From contig CAJNDS010001868.1 in the NCBI GenBank assembly GCA_905221605.1, forward strand, positions 300,001-364,000: DNA of 64,000 nucleotides. Reading direction: 5' to 3'. This stretch comes from Symbiodinium natans. Lineage: Eukaryota > Sar > Dinophyceae > Suessiales > Symbiodiniaceae. The translations under genes and the position numbers were made by a program. Positions 1 through 10,448 of this stretch are shown piece by piece (the stretch's first letter is position 1; every line of letters begins with the position of its first letter). Under the pieces are notes generated by a model, which worked only from the letters and a program-made list of their open reading frames with translations, was not told the DNA's origin and searched no databases.

Positions 1-1471
1 TTGGCGATCGACTGGGAGTCTTTCATGGGTATAGGGATTAAGGCAAATCCATAGACTGGGTATGGGATTAAGGCAAAAAATAAACTGTCCCAAGACCCTA
101 CCTTGTTAGGGTTTGGGACAGTTCTAACCTTACTTGTGGGCATTCGTTGCCCGAGTTTTAGAGCTTGGGGGCTTTAGGTCGCGGGATCTTCGACCCCCAA
201 CGTTCCAAGGCTCCGGGCTTTAGGGCGTAGGGTTTTGAATCTAGGGTCCAGGGTCTAGGGTTCAAGGTTTCGAATCTAGGGTCTAGGGTTTAGGAAATAA
301 CTCGTGCAAACACACGGCTTGGGGATTCCCCCCCCCTCACATGGAATGCAAAAGGGACCTGCAGCCCAAAATTAAGGTCCTAAAACAAACCCCTCAACCC
401 TAAACCGCAAGCCATCAACCCTAAATCCTAAACCCCACACCTCTCTTGCTTGCTGGCTGAAAGCCTCTGGGGCCGGATGGTCGGCTCCCCACGTTCTGCG
501 ATGCTGCGTGAAGGGTCCAAGCCACTGACTTAAGGGTTTAGGGTTTGGGGCTTTAGGGTGTAGGATGGTTTAGGGTTCAGGGTTCAAGGGGTTTGGGGCG
601 GTTCTTTTCAGGCTTTGACGTAGACGCGGTCATTTAAAGGTAGGGGCTTGGGGGTTTTCTTGAGGTAAAGGTTCGATGGCTATGCAAGATTACAAAGTCG
701 GGCAGCATTTATAAGCCTCAGTCAGGCACAGACATCAGACAACACAGCGTTTTAGCTACTCATGGTTACTGTAGGGCCCGGAAATGATAAAAAAAACCTT
801 GACCTAAACCCTAGCAACCTTACCCCTAAAACCCTACAGACCATTACAGACTTTAACCCCGAAACCTCCCTGAACACTAGACTAAACCCTAAAAGACTTT
901 AACCCCTAAACCCTAAACCCTCCAACCCCAAACCCTAAACCCTAAAACTCCCAACCCCTAAACCCCTACAACCCTAAACCCCGAAACCCGTAAACCCCTG
1001 AACCCCCAAACGACTAAACCCTCAAACCCCAAACCGTAAACCCTAAACCACAAAAACCTCTACCCTTGCAACCCCTCCCCCGCAAACCTTTCCCCTACAG
1101 CAACCCCTAAACGCCCCACTTCAGGCAAGGGGCCGGTCGCAGCAGGCGGACCGGAAGGCGCCTGCGGACCGTGGGCGAAGGCGTCCTGGACCGGAAGGTC
1201 CACGTGGCAATCGCAAAGGCCACTCCCAATCTGTATAATGATAGCCCTAAACCCAGGGCGCTGCGGACGCCTGCCATCCTTACGAAATGAAGGGATGGGG
1301 CTTAAAGAAAGCGCCCAAGATTAAGGGCTTCGACGAAACTCTAAAATTAAGGATTTGGACCCTAGATTAAGGGTTTGGGACCGAAATTAAGGCCACTCTC
1401 AGATTAAGGATTTGGACCCTAAATGAAGGGCTTTGAACCGAAAAATAAGGGTTCACGGACCACTCCAACAA

Positions 1472-1672
1472 TTAAAGACGTTTCCGGGGCGCGTCCACCA
1501 CGGTGTCCCGGCTGCCTGCGAGCACGTGCCCTCTGGAAGGGCGTTTGGCCACCTTCGGCTTGGCCTGCCGATCGAAGCGGATCCAATTGATGGGTCCCGC
1601 AGGCATGGGGAACAGTTTGATATCGAAGTTAGGGTGCTGGAATGACCTTTGCGACGAAGACCCTGAGCCCAA
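1472..1672 (-). CDS. Weak candidate exon or small ORF
   Basis: An open minus frame (66 codons) in a stretch without telomere repeats: NFDIKLFPMPAGPINWIRF, then DRQAKPKVAKRP, ending DAPRKRL and a stop. Composition is protein-like, but there is no domain, paralogue or clear splice site. A 70-codon plus frame overlaps it. Confidence 0.25.
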   Translation of the reverse strand: MGSGSSSQRSFQHPNFDIKLFPMPAGPINWIRFDRQAKPKVAKRPSRGHVLAGSRDTVVDAPRKRL

Positions 1673-2044
1673 TTAGAGCAGAAACGGCTCTTAAAATTTC
1701 TGGATGTAGCTCCAGGAGCGAGAAGTTTGGGTCAGGCACACGATGCTTGTCTTGGCGCTCTGCCTGCAGAGTTTCGTGTTGCGCCGGAAGCCAGGGCCTC
1801 AATCAAGCACTCACGAACGGTGACCTCACCGATAAAGGGACTCGCTTGCGAATCTTCGTGGGCCAACTCCGCATTTCCCAGCACTTCTCGCGGACACGAG
1901 CTTCTCCACCCACATCGGCTTTACCGTCAGAGCTCTCGCTACTACGTGCGTGGAACCAGGGACCTTGTTCGGCTTCGTCAAAGCCGCATCCCTGGGCTGG
2001 CCAGCCGCAAAGGATTGTCTTGGGGACTGACCTCCTCATCCGAA

Positions 2045-2205
2045 AGAGGAACGCCAGGAACCCACGCCAACGGATGCCGCTGCAGCAGCCAAAGCGGAGC
2101 TGCTCAATGCACACACACGTCTAAACGGAGCAGAGGCGTCACCGCTTGAGTTCGAGCCTGAAGACGCAAGTGGACCGAGGTTGTGCGCACGCGTGCGTAG
2201 ATACA
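2045..2205 (+). CDS. Weak plus-strand candidate exon
   Basis: The plus frame reads EERQEPTPTDAAAAAKAEL then LNAHTRLNGAEASPLEF and EPEDASGPRLCARVRRYK up to a stop in the AT-rich tract. It looks helical and protein-like, opposite in strand to the giant gene. The antisense frame (311 codons across 2036-2971) is also open but runs through a minisatellite and microsatellite, so it is not credible over its length. Confidence 0.25.
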
Positions 2206-2224
2206 AATCTAATAAACAAGCAGA

Positions 2225-2960
2225 TATGTCTATATAGATAGATATATAGATGGTACACATATATGTATATATATATATATATAGAGAGAGATATACACAA
2301 AGAGAAAAGGACACAAAGAAATGCGGGACGCCGTGGTGGGGGAGGTTTTCGTGGGATGTCTCCGTGAGGGGCTTCGAAAACTCCCAAAATATAAAGCAAC
2401 CATCGACTTCAATACACATCGCACTCAGCCCCCCCAGCAGAGCATCGCCACCACCAGGGCGTGTCGACCAGGCCGTATCAAGGGGCCTTCCCAGGCCCAA
2501 GAATATCAAAACATCGCAAGGGGTCTCCCCCTTTTGAGGGCTCAGACTGTCCCCAAGGCGTCCCCACCAGACCGTTTTGACTAAAGAAACGTCCGTCGCC
2601 ACGACAATCCCCCCAAGCCATCCCTGCGCGGCTTCCCCCTGTAAGGGGCGTCCCTGTAAGGGGCCCCCTCTCCGTGAGGGGCTTCCCAACATTCCAAACA
2701 CAGAAGGCCTCCCAGAACCATCGATTTCAATTTCAATGCTAAAAACCCGCACTTTCATTGTGGGTCCGAGCCAATCCTGAGGTCCCCCCCCATTCGAAGG
2801 CTGAGGGCCACTCATCCCCACCAAAACGTCCCGATCAAGGTTTCTTCTACTAGAGAGTCTCCACCAGGGCAGCATCCCCACCGGGGCATCCTCCACCACG
2901 ACATTTCTGCATTCATGAATAATAGCCATCAGGCTATCTCCACCAGATTGTTCTTTCCAA
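2225..2960. repeat. AT microsatellite followed by a degenerate minisatellite
   Basis: 2225-2300 is TATA/GATA-type simple sequence. 2330-2950 consists of loosely repeated motifs such as GTGAGGGGCTTC, TGTAAGGGGC and TCCCCACCAG(G/A). No gene is supported here. Confidence 0.6.
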
Positions 2961-3187
2961 GGCATACACATGCGTTCCCGCCTTGCTAGGGGAGTTGGGG
3001 GGGTGGAAATTCCTACACACGGAAAAGGTTTTGTGATTTGGGTTGGGAGGGTGGGACTTCAGCTCATGCGCCGACGTTATGGGTGGGGGGGCGGGTCGAG
3101 GCGCACTCGCATGGCAAACCACTATCCCTAAACCCTAAACCCTAAACCCCAAACCCCAAACCCCTATAAACCCTAAACCCTACAAAC

Positions 3188-3262
3188 CTTATAAACCCTA
3201 TAAACCCTATAAACCCTATAAACCCTATAAACCCTATAAACCCTATAAACCCTATAAACCCT
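3188..3262. repeat. CCCTATAAA 9-mer array
   Basis: Eight or more copies of a 9-bp variant of the telomere unit (CCCTAAA plus TA). Confidence 0.9.
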
Positions 3263-3506
3263 AAAAACCCTAAAAACCCTAAAAACCCCTAAAAGCCCTA
3301 AAAGCCCTAAACCTCGAACATCTTTCCCCCCCTAAAACCCCTATAAACCCCAAACCCCAAAAACCCCCATAAACCCCCTAAACCCTGAACCCTGAACCCT
3401 AAACCCTAAACCCTAAACCCAAAGGTGGCTTCGACCCCGGTCAGGTGGGCTCAGTTGGCAGGCAGCTGCCGGGGGGGGGCTTTTGAAGGGGAACCTGTGT
3501 GCTCTT

Positions 3507-3605
3507 TAGGGTTTAGGGTTTAGGGTTTAGGGTTTAGGGTTTAGGGTTTAGGGTTTAGGGTTTAGGGTTTAGGGTTTAGGGTTTAGGGTTTAGGGTTTAG
3601 GGTTT
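3507..3605. repeat. Perfect TTTAGGG array
   Basis: About 14 uninterrupted heptamers in TTTAGGG orientation on the plus strand, decaying into TTTAGAG and TTATAGGG. Facing it at 3120-3420 is a CCCTAAA-type array, so the 3421-3500 island sits between inverted telomere-like repeats. Confidence 0.9.
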
Positions 3606-4628
3606 AGAGTTTAGAGTTTAGGGCTTATAGGGTTTACAGGGTTATAGGGCTTTGAGGGTTTATAGGGTTTGCAGGGTTTTATTTAGGGCTTATATGCGCG
3701 GGGACGGGGGCTGCGGGTTTGGGGCTTAGGGCTCTAGGAGTCTTAGGGGCTCCCTAAGCCCCACAGCCTTAACTCGAAACCCTAAATCCTCACAAAACCC
3801 AACCTCTTCAGTGATAGGGGCTTTTCTGTGTGTGTGTGCTTCTTAGGGGAGTAGTTACATGGTCCCGTCGTATGGGCCCTTAAAAGGGGACCCCTGATAC
3901 ACTCCCTGCATGTACAACCCAAGGGCCCATACTTTAAAGGAGGTAAGGGAACAATACTGAGGGCCCGTATAACTACCCGTAGATTGTTCAGGGGTTTAGG
4001 TGGTTAGGGGCTTTGGGTGGGGGGAGTTCGGGGGCTTAAGGATTGAAGGCCTAGACGTTGAGGAGCTTAGAAGTTTCGGGGTTTAGGGTTTAGTTAGGGT
4101 TTAGGAGTTTAGGAGTTTAGGGTTTGGCGTGCTGCAGCCCCAACTGGTAGCTCCGGAAACCGGGCTCCCACTGTTTCGGACCCTCACGGTTGTTGAGTGT
4201 CCCAGCTTGCAAGTGTTCAGGGCTTTTAGGGTTCAGGGTTTAGGGTTTCGGGCTTACGGTTTAGGGTTCAGGGTTCAGAGTTTATAAGGCTTATCGGGTT
4301 GATAAGGTGTAGGGTGCAGAGGTTTAGGGTTTTCGGCATCCAGGATCTCATACTGTAACCGTTCTTGAAAACAAGGCGGGCCAAGAAACAGCGGACCTGA
4401 CTGTGCCAAGGCTGCTATAAGGTTCAGCAGCGAGTGAAGTCAAACCAAGGAAAAGCAATTCACTGGGAAGCTGGAGGCATTTTGCCGCGCACTTCCACTA
4501 ACAATGCGCCTGGGGATTTCCCTGAAATTCCGACTCCCCAGAGGCTGGATACGATTCATTCAAATGTTCGACCTCGACCGCCAATCCGAAACCCTAAACT
4601 CTAAACCCACAATCCCAAACCCCAGTTT

Positions 4629-4724
4629 GGGATGTTCCCCTTATACTAGCAGTCCTTCATAGGGATTATAGTACCCCCTACTTGAATCTCTCTTAAGGAC
4701 TGCTAGTATAAGGGGGAACATCCC
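4629..4724. mobile_element. MITE-like palindrome, family A
   Basis: Near-perfect inverted repeat: GGGATGTTCCCCTTATACTA at one end, its complement TAGTATAAGGGGGAACATCCC (with one extra G) at the other. The middle carries AGTCCTT...AAGGACT. No coding capacity. Other copies: 9783-9915, 22094-22190, 27920-28012, 38642-38713. Confidence 0.8.
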
Positions 4725-5382
4725 AACCCCTAGTCCCTAAACCCTAAACTCTAAATCTAAACCCTAAGCCCTAAGCCCTAAACCCTAAATCCTAAACCCT
4801 AAACCCTAAACCCTAAACCCTTAACCCTTAACCCTAAACCCTAAACCCTAAACCCTAAACCCTAAACCCTGTCCTAAACCCTCATCCCCTCAAGTCAGTC
4901 AACGACCATGCCAGGGGTCCCTGACTCGAAGCCCTGTAAGACCCTCTTATAGGGTTTAGGGTTTAGGGTTTGGGGTTTAGGGTTTAGGGTTTAGGGTTTA
5001 GGGTTTAGGGTTGAGGGTTGAGGGTTTAGGGTTATAGATCCGCTGAAAAACCCTGTTGAAGCGCTAAACCCTCGGAAAACCTGTCAAGCCTCTAGACCCC
5101 GAACCCGAAACCCGAAACAAAATCCACAAACCCTATACACTACTCACTACCGAAGCCCCTAGACCACCCAAAGCCCTCGACCCTAAACCCAAATTGCCGA
5201 CGCCACCCGAAACCCGGTCACGGGAGGGTTTAGGATGCTAAACCCTAAACCCTAAACCCTAAACCCTAAACCCTAAACCCTAAACCCTAAACCCTAAACC
5301 CTAAACCCTAAACCAAGGAGCACTAAGCAGCTAAAGGGCGCGCGAAGCACGCCCGGGGAGTCCCCCCAAGGCTTCTAAATCG

Positions 5383-5481
5383 CCTGGTTCTTAGTAAGGA
5401 ATGAGGGAGTTAGGGCCCTGTATCTACCCTTTAAGGGATTATATGGGTACCTCATGCCCGCGTTCCCGACTAGGAACCAGG
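5383..5481. mobile_element. MITE-like palindrome, family C
   Basis: CCTGGTTCTTAGTAAGGAATG at the left pairs with CCCGACTAGGAACCAGG at the right; middle ATCTACCCTTTAAGGGATTAT. Other copies: 11934-12023, 18032-18134, 29431-29525. Confidence 0.8.
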
Positions 5482-6545
5482 CAGTAAAGCTCATCCGGCT
5501 GCTTTGGGCCAGAGCAGCACGCTTTGGGCCACAGAAACTGTTGGCCAGTGCTTCGGGTACGCTTGCAACCCTCACCCCAAACCCCAAACCGTAGACCCTA
5601 AACCCTAGACCTACACGCTATCAATCAGAAGGCGGTGCTGGCAGTCAGCCCGCGCCTGGTACATGGGGCTTCTTGGGCTTAGGGGGGCTTCTCGGGCTTC
5701 TTGGCTGCTTGGGGACTGCTTGGGGGCTGCTTGGGGGCTTCTTGGGGGCTTCTTGGGCTTGGGGCTTTTGGGGTCTAAGGCTTAGGGGGTTGGGGGTTCG
5801 GGGTTTCGGAGATTATACATAGGGGCTGAGGATTGAGGGGATTTGGAGTTGGAGCTCCCAAGGCTCCCCCAAAAGCCCAGGGCACTGCGGCCCTGGCTTT
5901 CGAACTTCCCTGCCCCCCTGAACGCAGCAGAAGACGGTGTTTAGCATGTCCCTAAACCCTAAGCCCTAAACCCAAAAAACCCTTAACCCTACCACTCTAA
6001 ACCGCAACTCTACTTTTCTAGGCAAGGGTAAGGTAAGAGTGGACCCGGCGTGGGCTTTGCGGATTTTTAATTTTTTCCGGTTCAGGGTTTTAGGGTAGAA
6101 CTCCAGGTCGGTCTGCATTGTTCACTGGGTTGTCTAAGGTGCCAACGGCAAAGCTGCTATGGCTTCCAGGCTTTTTGGCTTTCGGGGTGCACAAGTTCAT
6201 GCTTTTTGAACCGACATTCGGCTGCAGGCCGTAGATCTTGGGGGGGGGGGGGGAAGTATGACTGTCGTTGTAGGCTCCCTAAGTCCCCTAAGTAGGCAAT
6301 AAGTGGGTTATCATTGGGTATACAAGTACGCATGAACCCTAAACCCTAAACCCTAAACCCTAGACCCTAAACCCTAAACCCTAAACCCTAGTATCGTTGG
6401 GCTCTCTGGCCCTTGCACCCTCTGCGCGCCTGCGCGGGCACTACGCGCGGAAGGAAGCGAGCGGGGCTGAGAACCTTTGCAAGGGCCCTAAACCCTAAAC
6501 CCTAAACCGTAAACCCTAAACCCTAAATCCTAAACCCTAAACCCT

Positions 6546-6674
6546 ACCTGGAGGTTCATGGTACGTATTAACCAAGTAACTGTACTTATAACCATATCAG
6601 GGCACCTAAGGGGCTTGTAAGTGGGTTATAAGTACAGTTCTCATTGGTTAGTAAGTACCATGAACCTCCAAGTA
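6546..6674. mobile_element. MITE-like palindrome, family B
   Basis: Termini ACCTGGAGGTTCATGGTAC and GTACCATGAACCTCCAAGTA. The internal arm AACTGTACTTATAACC pairs with GGTTATAAGTACAGTT. Other copies: 19614-19807, 23338-23465, partial at 11481-11578 and 46010-46105. Confidence 0.8.
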
Positions 6675-7422
6675 AGCCCTAAACCCTTAATGGGTTCTAG
6701 GGTTTTAGGGATCTTGGGTGCAATTGTGCATAGTCTAATGCTTTAGGGTGTAGGGTTTCAAGGTTTCAGGGTTTCAGGGTCTCAGAGTTTAAGGATTTCA
6801 GAGTTTAAGGGTTTAGGGTGTGGGGCTTAGGACTTTAAGGTTGACAGGTACACCCCATATCATGCCGGGGTGCACTTGAAGGGGGTCTAAACCCTAAGTC
6901 CTGTAAGGCCCCTCAATCGCCACCGACATTTCCGAAACCCCCAGGGCCCCCCGAGCACCTCCAAAATCAGTGCTGTACTTAGGGTTTAGGGTTTAGGGTT
7001 TAGGGTTTAGGGTTTCGGGTTTCGGGTTTCGGGTTTAGGGTTTAGGGTTTAGGGGTTTACGGGGGGGGGGGGGGGGGGGGGGGGGGTAGGGTTTCAGGCC
7101 TACCGCAGTGTTCTGGGCTTGGGGGTCTAGGGTCTGGTTGGTGCAGGCTCATCGGTACTTAAAAGTAGGCTTTGCTAGCATTCCCCAACGAGCCGAGAAT
7201 CTGCTACGACGATAGCTCACCATGGCTAAAAAAATAACTCTGTTAACTAGCCAGGAACTTTCAAGCAGGGCTTGCGGTTGAGGGCTGAACCCTAAACCCT
7301 AAACCCTAAACCCTAAACCCTAAACCCTATAAAGCCCAACCCTAAACCCTAAACCCCGGGCAGAGGGTTCATAGGGATTACAAGGTGCGAGGTTCTCGGC
7401 AGAGCACCACCTCCAAGTTTAT

Positions 7423-7540
7423 ATAAAGCAGGGTTTATATCTCTTGTACCAAAAGGACACCAGGTATATACACTCACCAATATTAAGAAGGAACCGTATA
7501 TACACTCACCAATAACAGAAATATAAACCCTGCTTCATGT
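7423..7540. mobile_element. MITE-like element, family D
   Basis: Ends ATATAAAGCAGGGTTTATAT and ATATAAACCCTGCTTCAT are inverted. Inside, TATATACACTCACCAATA occurs twice as a direct repeat. Second copy at 32016-32140. Confidence 0.8.
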
Positions 7541-8646
7541 AGGGTTTCTGGGTTGAGTTTAGGATTGAGGGTTTGGTAAGGTTGCAAGTAGAGAACTGCA
7601 GCTCTAGCTGGTTAAAAACCTTGTGTGGGGCACCTGAAAACACCAAACCCCTACTACCCCGGTACCCAAAAACCCCGACACCTTAACCTGAAACCTAAAC
7701 CCTAAGCCCTACAGGCCTTAAAACCCTAAACCTGTCACACCCGAATACCCCACCCTAAAAACCCTTTAAAAACAACCCTAAACCCTAAACCCTAAAACCA
7801 TAAAAGCATAAACCCTAACCCGGAACCCTAAAACCCTAAAGCCCAAAAACCTAAAACCCTAAAACCCGAAAGTCCCCAACGCCCTCGCGACGTTCGGAAG
7901 CAAGAAGCCTCGGAGCTCGACATGTCCAAGTTCAGCCCCTGCGCACGGGTGTCTCTAGCTTGGGAGTTGAGGATTTGTTTTTTTTCCTTGTTTTTTTTGG
8001 GGCGGAGGGAGGAAGTGGGTGGGTTGAGAGGGAGGTTTAAGACATTTGGGTTTTCTGGGGGCCTTGTAGGGTGTTTAGGGCTTTTGGGGTTTCAGGGTCT
8101 AGGCCTTCGGGCGTTGTGTTTGGGAGAGCTGAAGGGGGGCGAAGTTGCCGACCTACTCGAGACCCCATGATCCTGGCGCTTTGGGGTTTTGGGTTTGGGG
8201 GTCAGGGTTTAGGGTTTAGGGTTTAGGGTTTAGGGTTTAGGGTTTAGGGTTTAGGGTTTAGGGTTTAGGGTTTAGGGTTTAGGGTTTAGGGTTTAGCGTT
8301 TAGCGTTTAGGGTTTAGGGTTTAGGGTTTCAATTTTAGGGTCCCTAAAACCTAAGCATCCTACGGTTGTAGGCTTGGGGGACAGGTAAGGCTTCGGGAGG
8401 TAGCAAGACGAAGAAAATTTGAGGCTCGGGGCTATATCATGGGATCCCATACTACTCCTTCCCCCCCCCCCTCCCTCCCGCCTTCACTAACCCGTGAAAA
8501 AATGAGGCTAATGGGGCGTTGATCATCTTAATAGTGTTTTGGGGACTATCATGGTAGAATTTTCAAGTGACCCTGTACCCTAAATCCTAAACCCTAAACC
8601 CCAAACCCTAAACCCTAAACCCTACACCCTAAACCCTACCCCTATA

Positions 8647-8728
8647 TCAGTTGGGCCGAATCTGGGCCGGGGGATGGCTGGCATAGGCCCCAAGGTCGAG
8701 GCGGACGCTGGGTTTAGCGTTGTTGGGT

Positions 8729-8760
<32 letters not shown>

Positions 8761-10448
8761 GGTTTAGGGTTTAGGGTTTAGGGCTTAGGGTTTAGGGTTT
8801 ACGGTTTACGGTTTACGGTTTAGGGTTTATATAGGGTTTAGGGTTTAGCGTTGTTGGGCATTCGGTCCAACCCTACACCAGAAACCCTGCCTTAAATGCC
8901 TAGGTGCCCACAGTAAGGGGGTCCTCTTACCCGCTGAAATAGCATCCAAGTCTACAACCCCTGAACCCCCAAACCCCCGGCTCTCAAACTTGCCTCAAAC
9001 CCAAAGGCTAAACCCTCTACCCCCTGCTGGTGCAATCCTAAACCTATATTCCAAAAATCCTGACAGCCCTAAAGCCCACACCCTCTGAGCCCCAAACCCC
9101 AAACCTAGAACCCTTCACCCTAAATTCTTAACCCCCCCTACACACTCTATATAACCTCAAGCCCAAAACCCTCAAATCCCTAAACCCAAGCATCTAAAAC
9201 CCTCAAATCCCTAAACCCAAGCATCTAAATCACTCAAAACCCTAAAAACCAAAACCCTAAACCCTCAACCCTAAACTTCAAACCCTAAACCTGAACCCTA
9301 ACCCTGAACCCTAAACCCTCCTAAACCCTGAAATCCCTATCCCCAAATTTCGCCTGCTCCTCACAGTCGTCATCGGAGGCGTCTTGACCCATCCTGGGGC
9401 TCGTGCCATAGAGCGTTTAGGGCTTGGGGTTTAGGGCTTGGGGTTTAGGGCTTGGGGTTTAGGGTTTAGGGTTTAGGGTTTAGGGTTTAGGGTTTAGGGT
9501 TTAGGGTTTAGGGTTTAGGGTTTAGGGCTTGGGGCCGGAAAACTCAACCTACACACGAAACCTGCCCATTGGCCGCATCAGGCCTTGCCAAGCCCTTGAA
9601 GCCCTCAACCCCCTGAGCTCCCAAAGCCTGCGGCACAGCCCTAAACCCTAAACCCTAAACCCTAAACCCTAAACCCTAAAGCCCTCAAACCAAAAGCTAC
9701 AGAAGGGGCTTAGGGGTTTTTCCATAAACCCTAACTGAACCTCCCTGCAGCTCCTAAGCCCTCTACCCTGAGCCCTAAACTTGGGATGTTCCCCCTTTAT
9801 ACGAACAGCTCCTTAATAGGGAGTAGAATAGGGGGCACTATGATCCCCATTAGGGACTAGAATAGGGGGTACTATGATCCCTACTAAGGACTGTTAGTAT
9901 AAGGGAGAACATCCCTAAACCCTCAAGCCCCCAGTTCTGCGGTACTCATACGAGGGGTCCCAGGGTTGAATTAAGGTACCCTCCCCGAAACCCTAAATCC
10001 CTCGACCTTGATCCTCATCCTTATCCCACCCGCCCCAACACAAACATGAGCTAAACACCCTAAACACCCTAAACACCCTAAACACCCTAAACACCCTAAA
10101 CACCCTAAACACCCTAAACACCCTAAACACTGTAAACCCCCCTAAACACCCTAAATCCCCCTAAACACCCTAAACACCCTGAACCCCCTAAACACCCTAA
10201 ACACACTAAACCCCCCCCCAAACACACTAATTCCCCCTGAACACCCCTAAACACCCTAAACAGCCTAAACACCCTAAACCCCCTAAAACCCCCTAAACCC
10301 CCTAAACCCCTAACCTCCCTAAACTCCCTAAACCCCCCAAAACCCCCTAAACCCTAAACCCTAAACCCTAAACCCTAAACCCTAAGGGGCTCTCCAAATC
10401 AACTCCGGCCTGGGTAGCGGCGTCCTCGTGAATCGACGCTCCTCATGA
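8647..10448 (-). CDS. Possible cytoplasmic tail exons and candidate 3' end
   Basis: Three islands, each with CCCTAAA left and TTTAGGG right: about 10384-10445 (SIHEDAATQAGVDLESP or ERRFTRTPLPRPELIW), 9349-9390 (MGQDASDDDCEEQAKFG) and about 8647-8707 (VRLDLGAYASHPPAQIRPN then TGA at 8647-8649). Phases do not connect cleanly, so frames are provisional. The TGA is the best candidate for the end of the protein seen here, but another frame of that island is open. Confidence 0.3.

Larger units (their letters stand above)
1..8646. other. Repeat-rich flank with only weak coding islands
   Basis: Mostly degenerate CCCTAAA/TTTAGGG sequence in both orientations. Unique islands with exon-like flanks but no paralogue or domain: 429-520 (minus, SQNVGSRPSGPRGFQPA), 1103-1230, 3421-3500 (minus, FPFKSPPPAAACQLS) and 4890-4940 (minus, ASSQGPLAWSLTDLR). 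Unique non-coding-looking patches at 4340-4570, 5840-5930 and 6040-6250. Whether this is 3' intron/UTR of the giant gene or intergenic is unknown. Confidence 0.5.

Noticed and set aside
2036-2971. 311-codon minus ORF
   Set aside because: It runs through a minisatellite and a (TA)n microsatellite (YIYIYTYM). Openness comes from low complexity; no domain or splice support.
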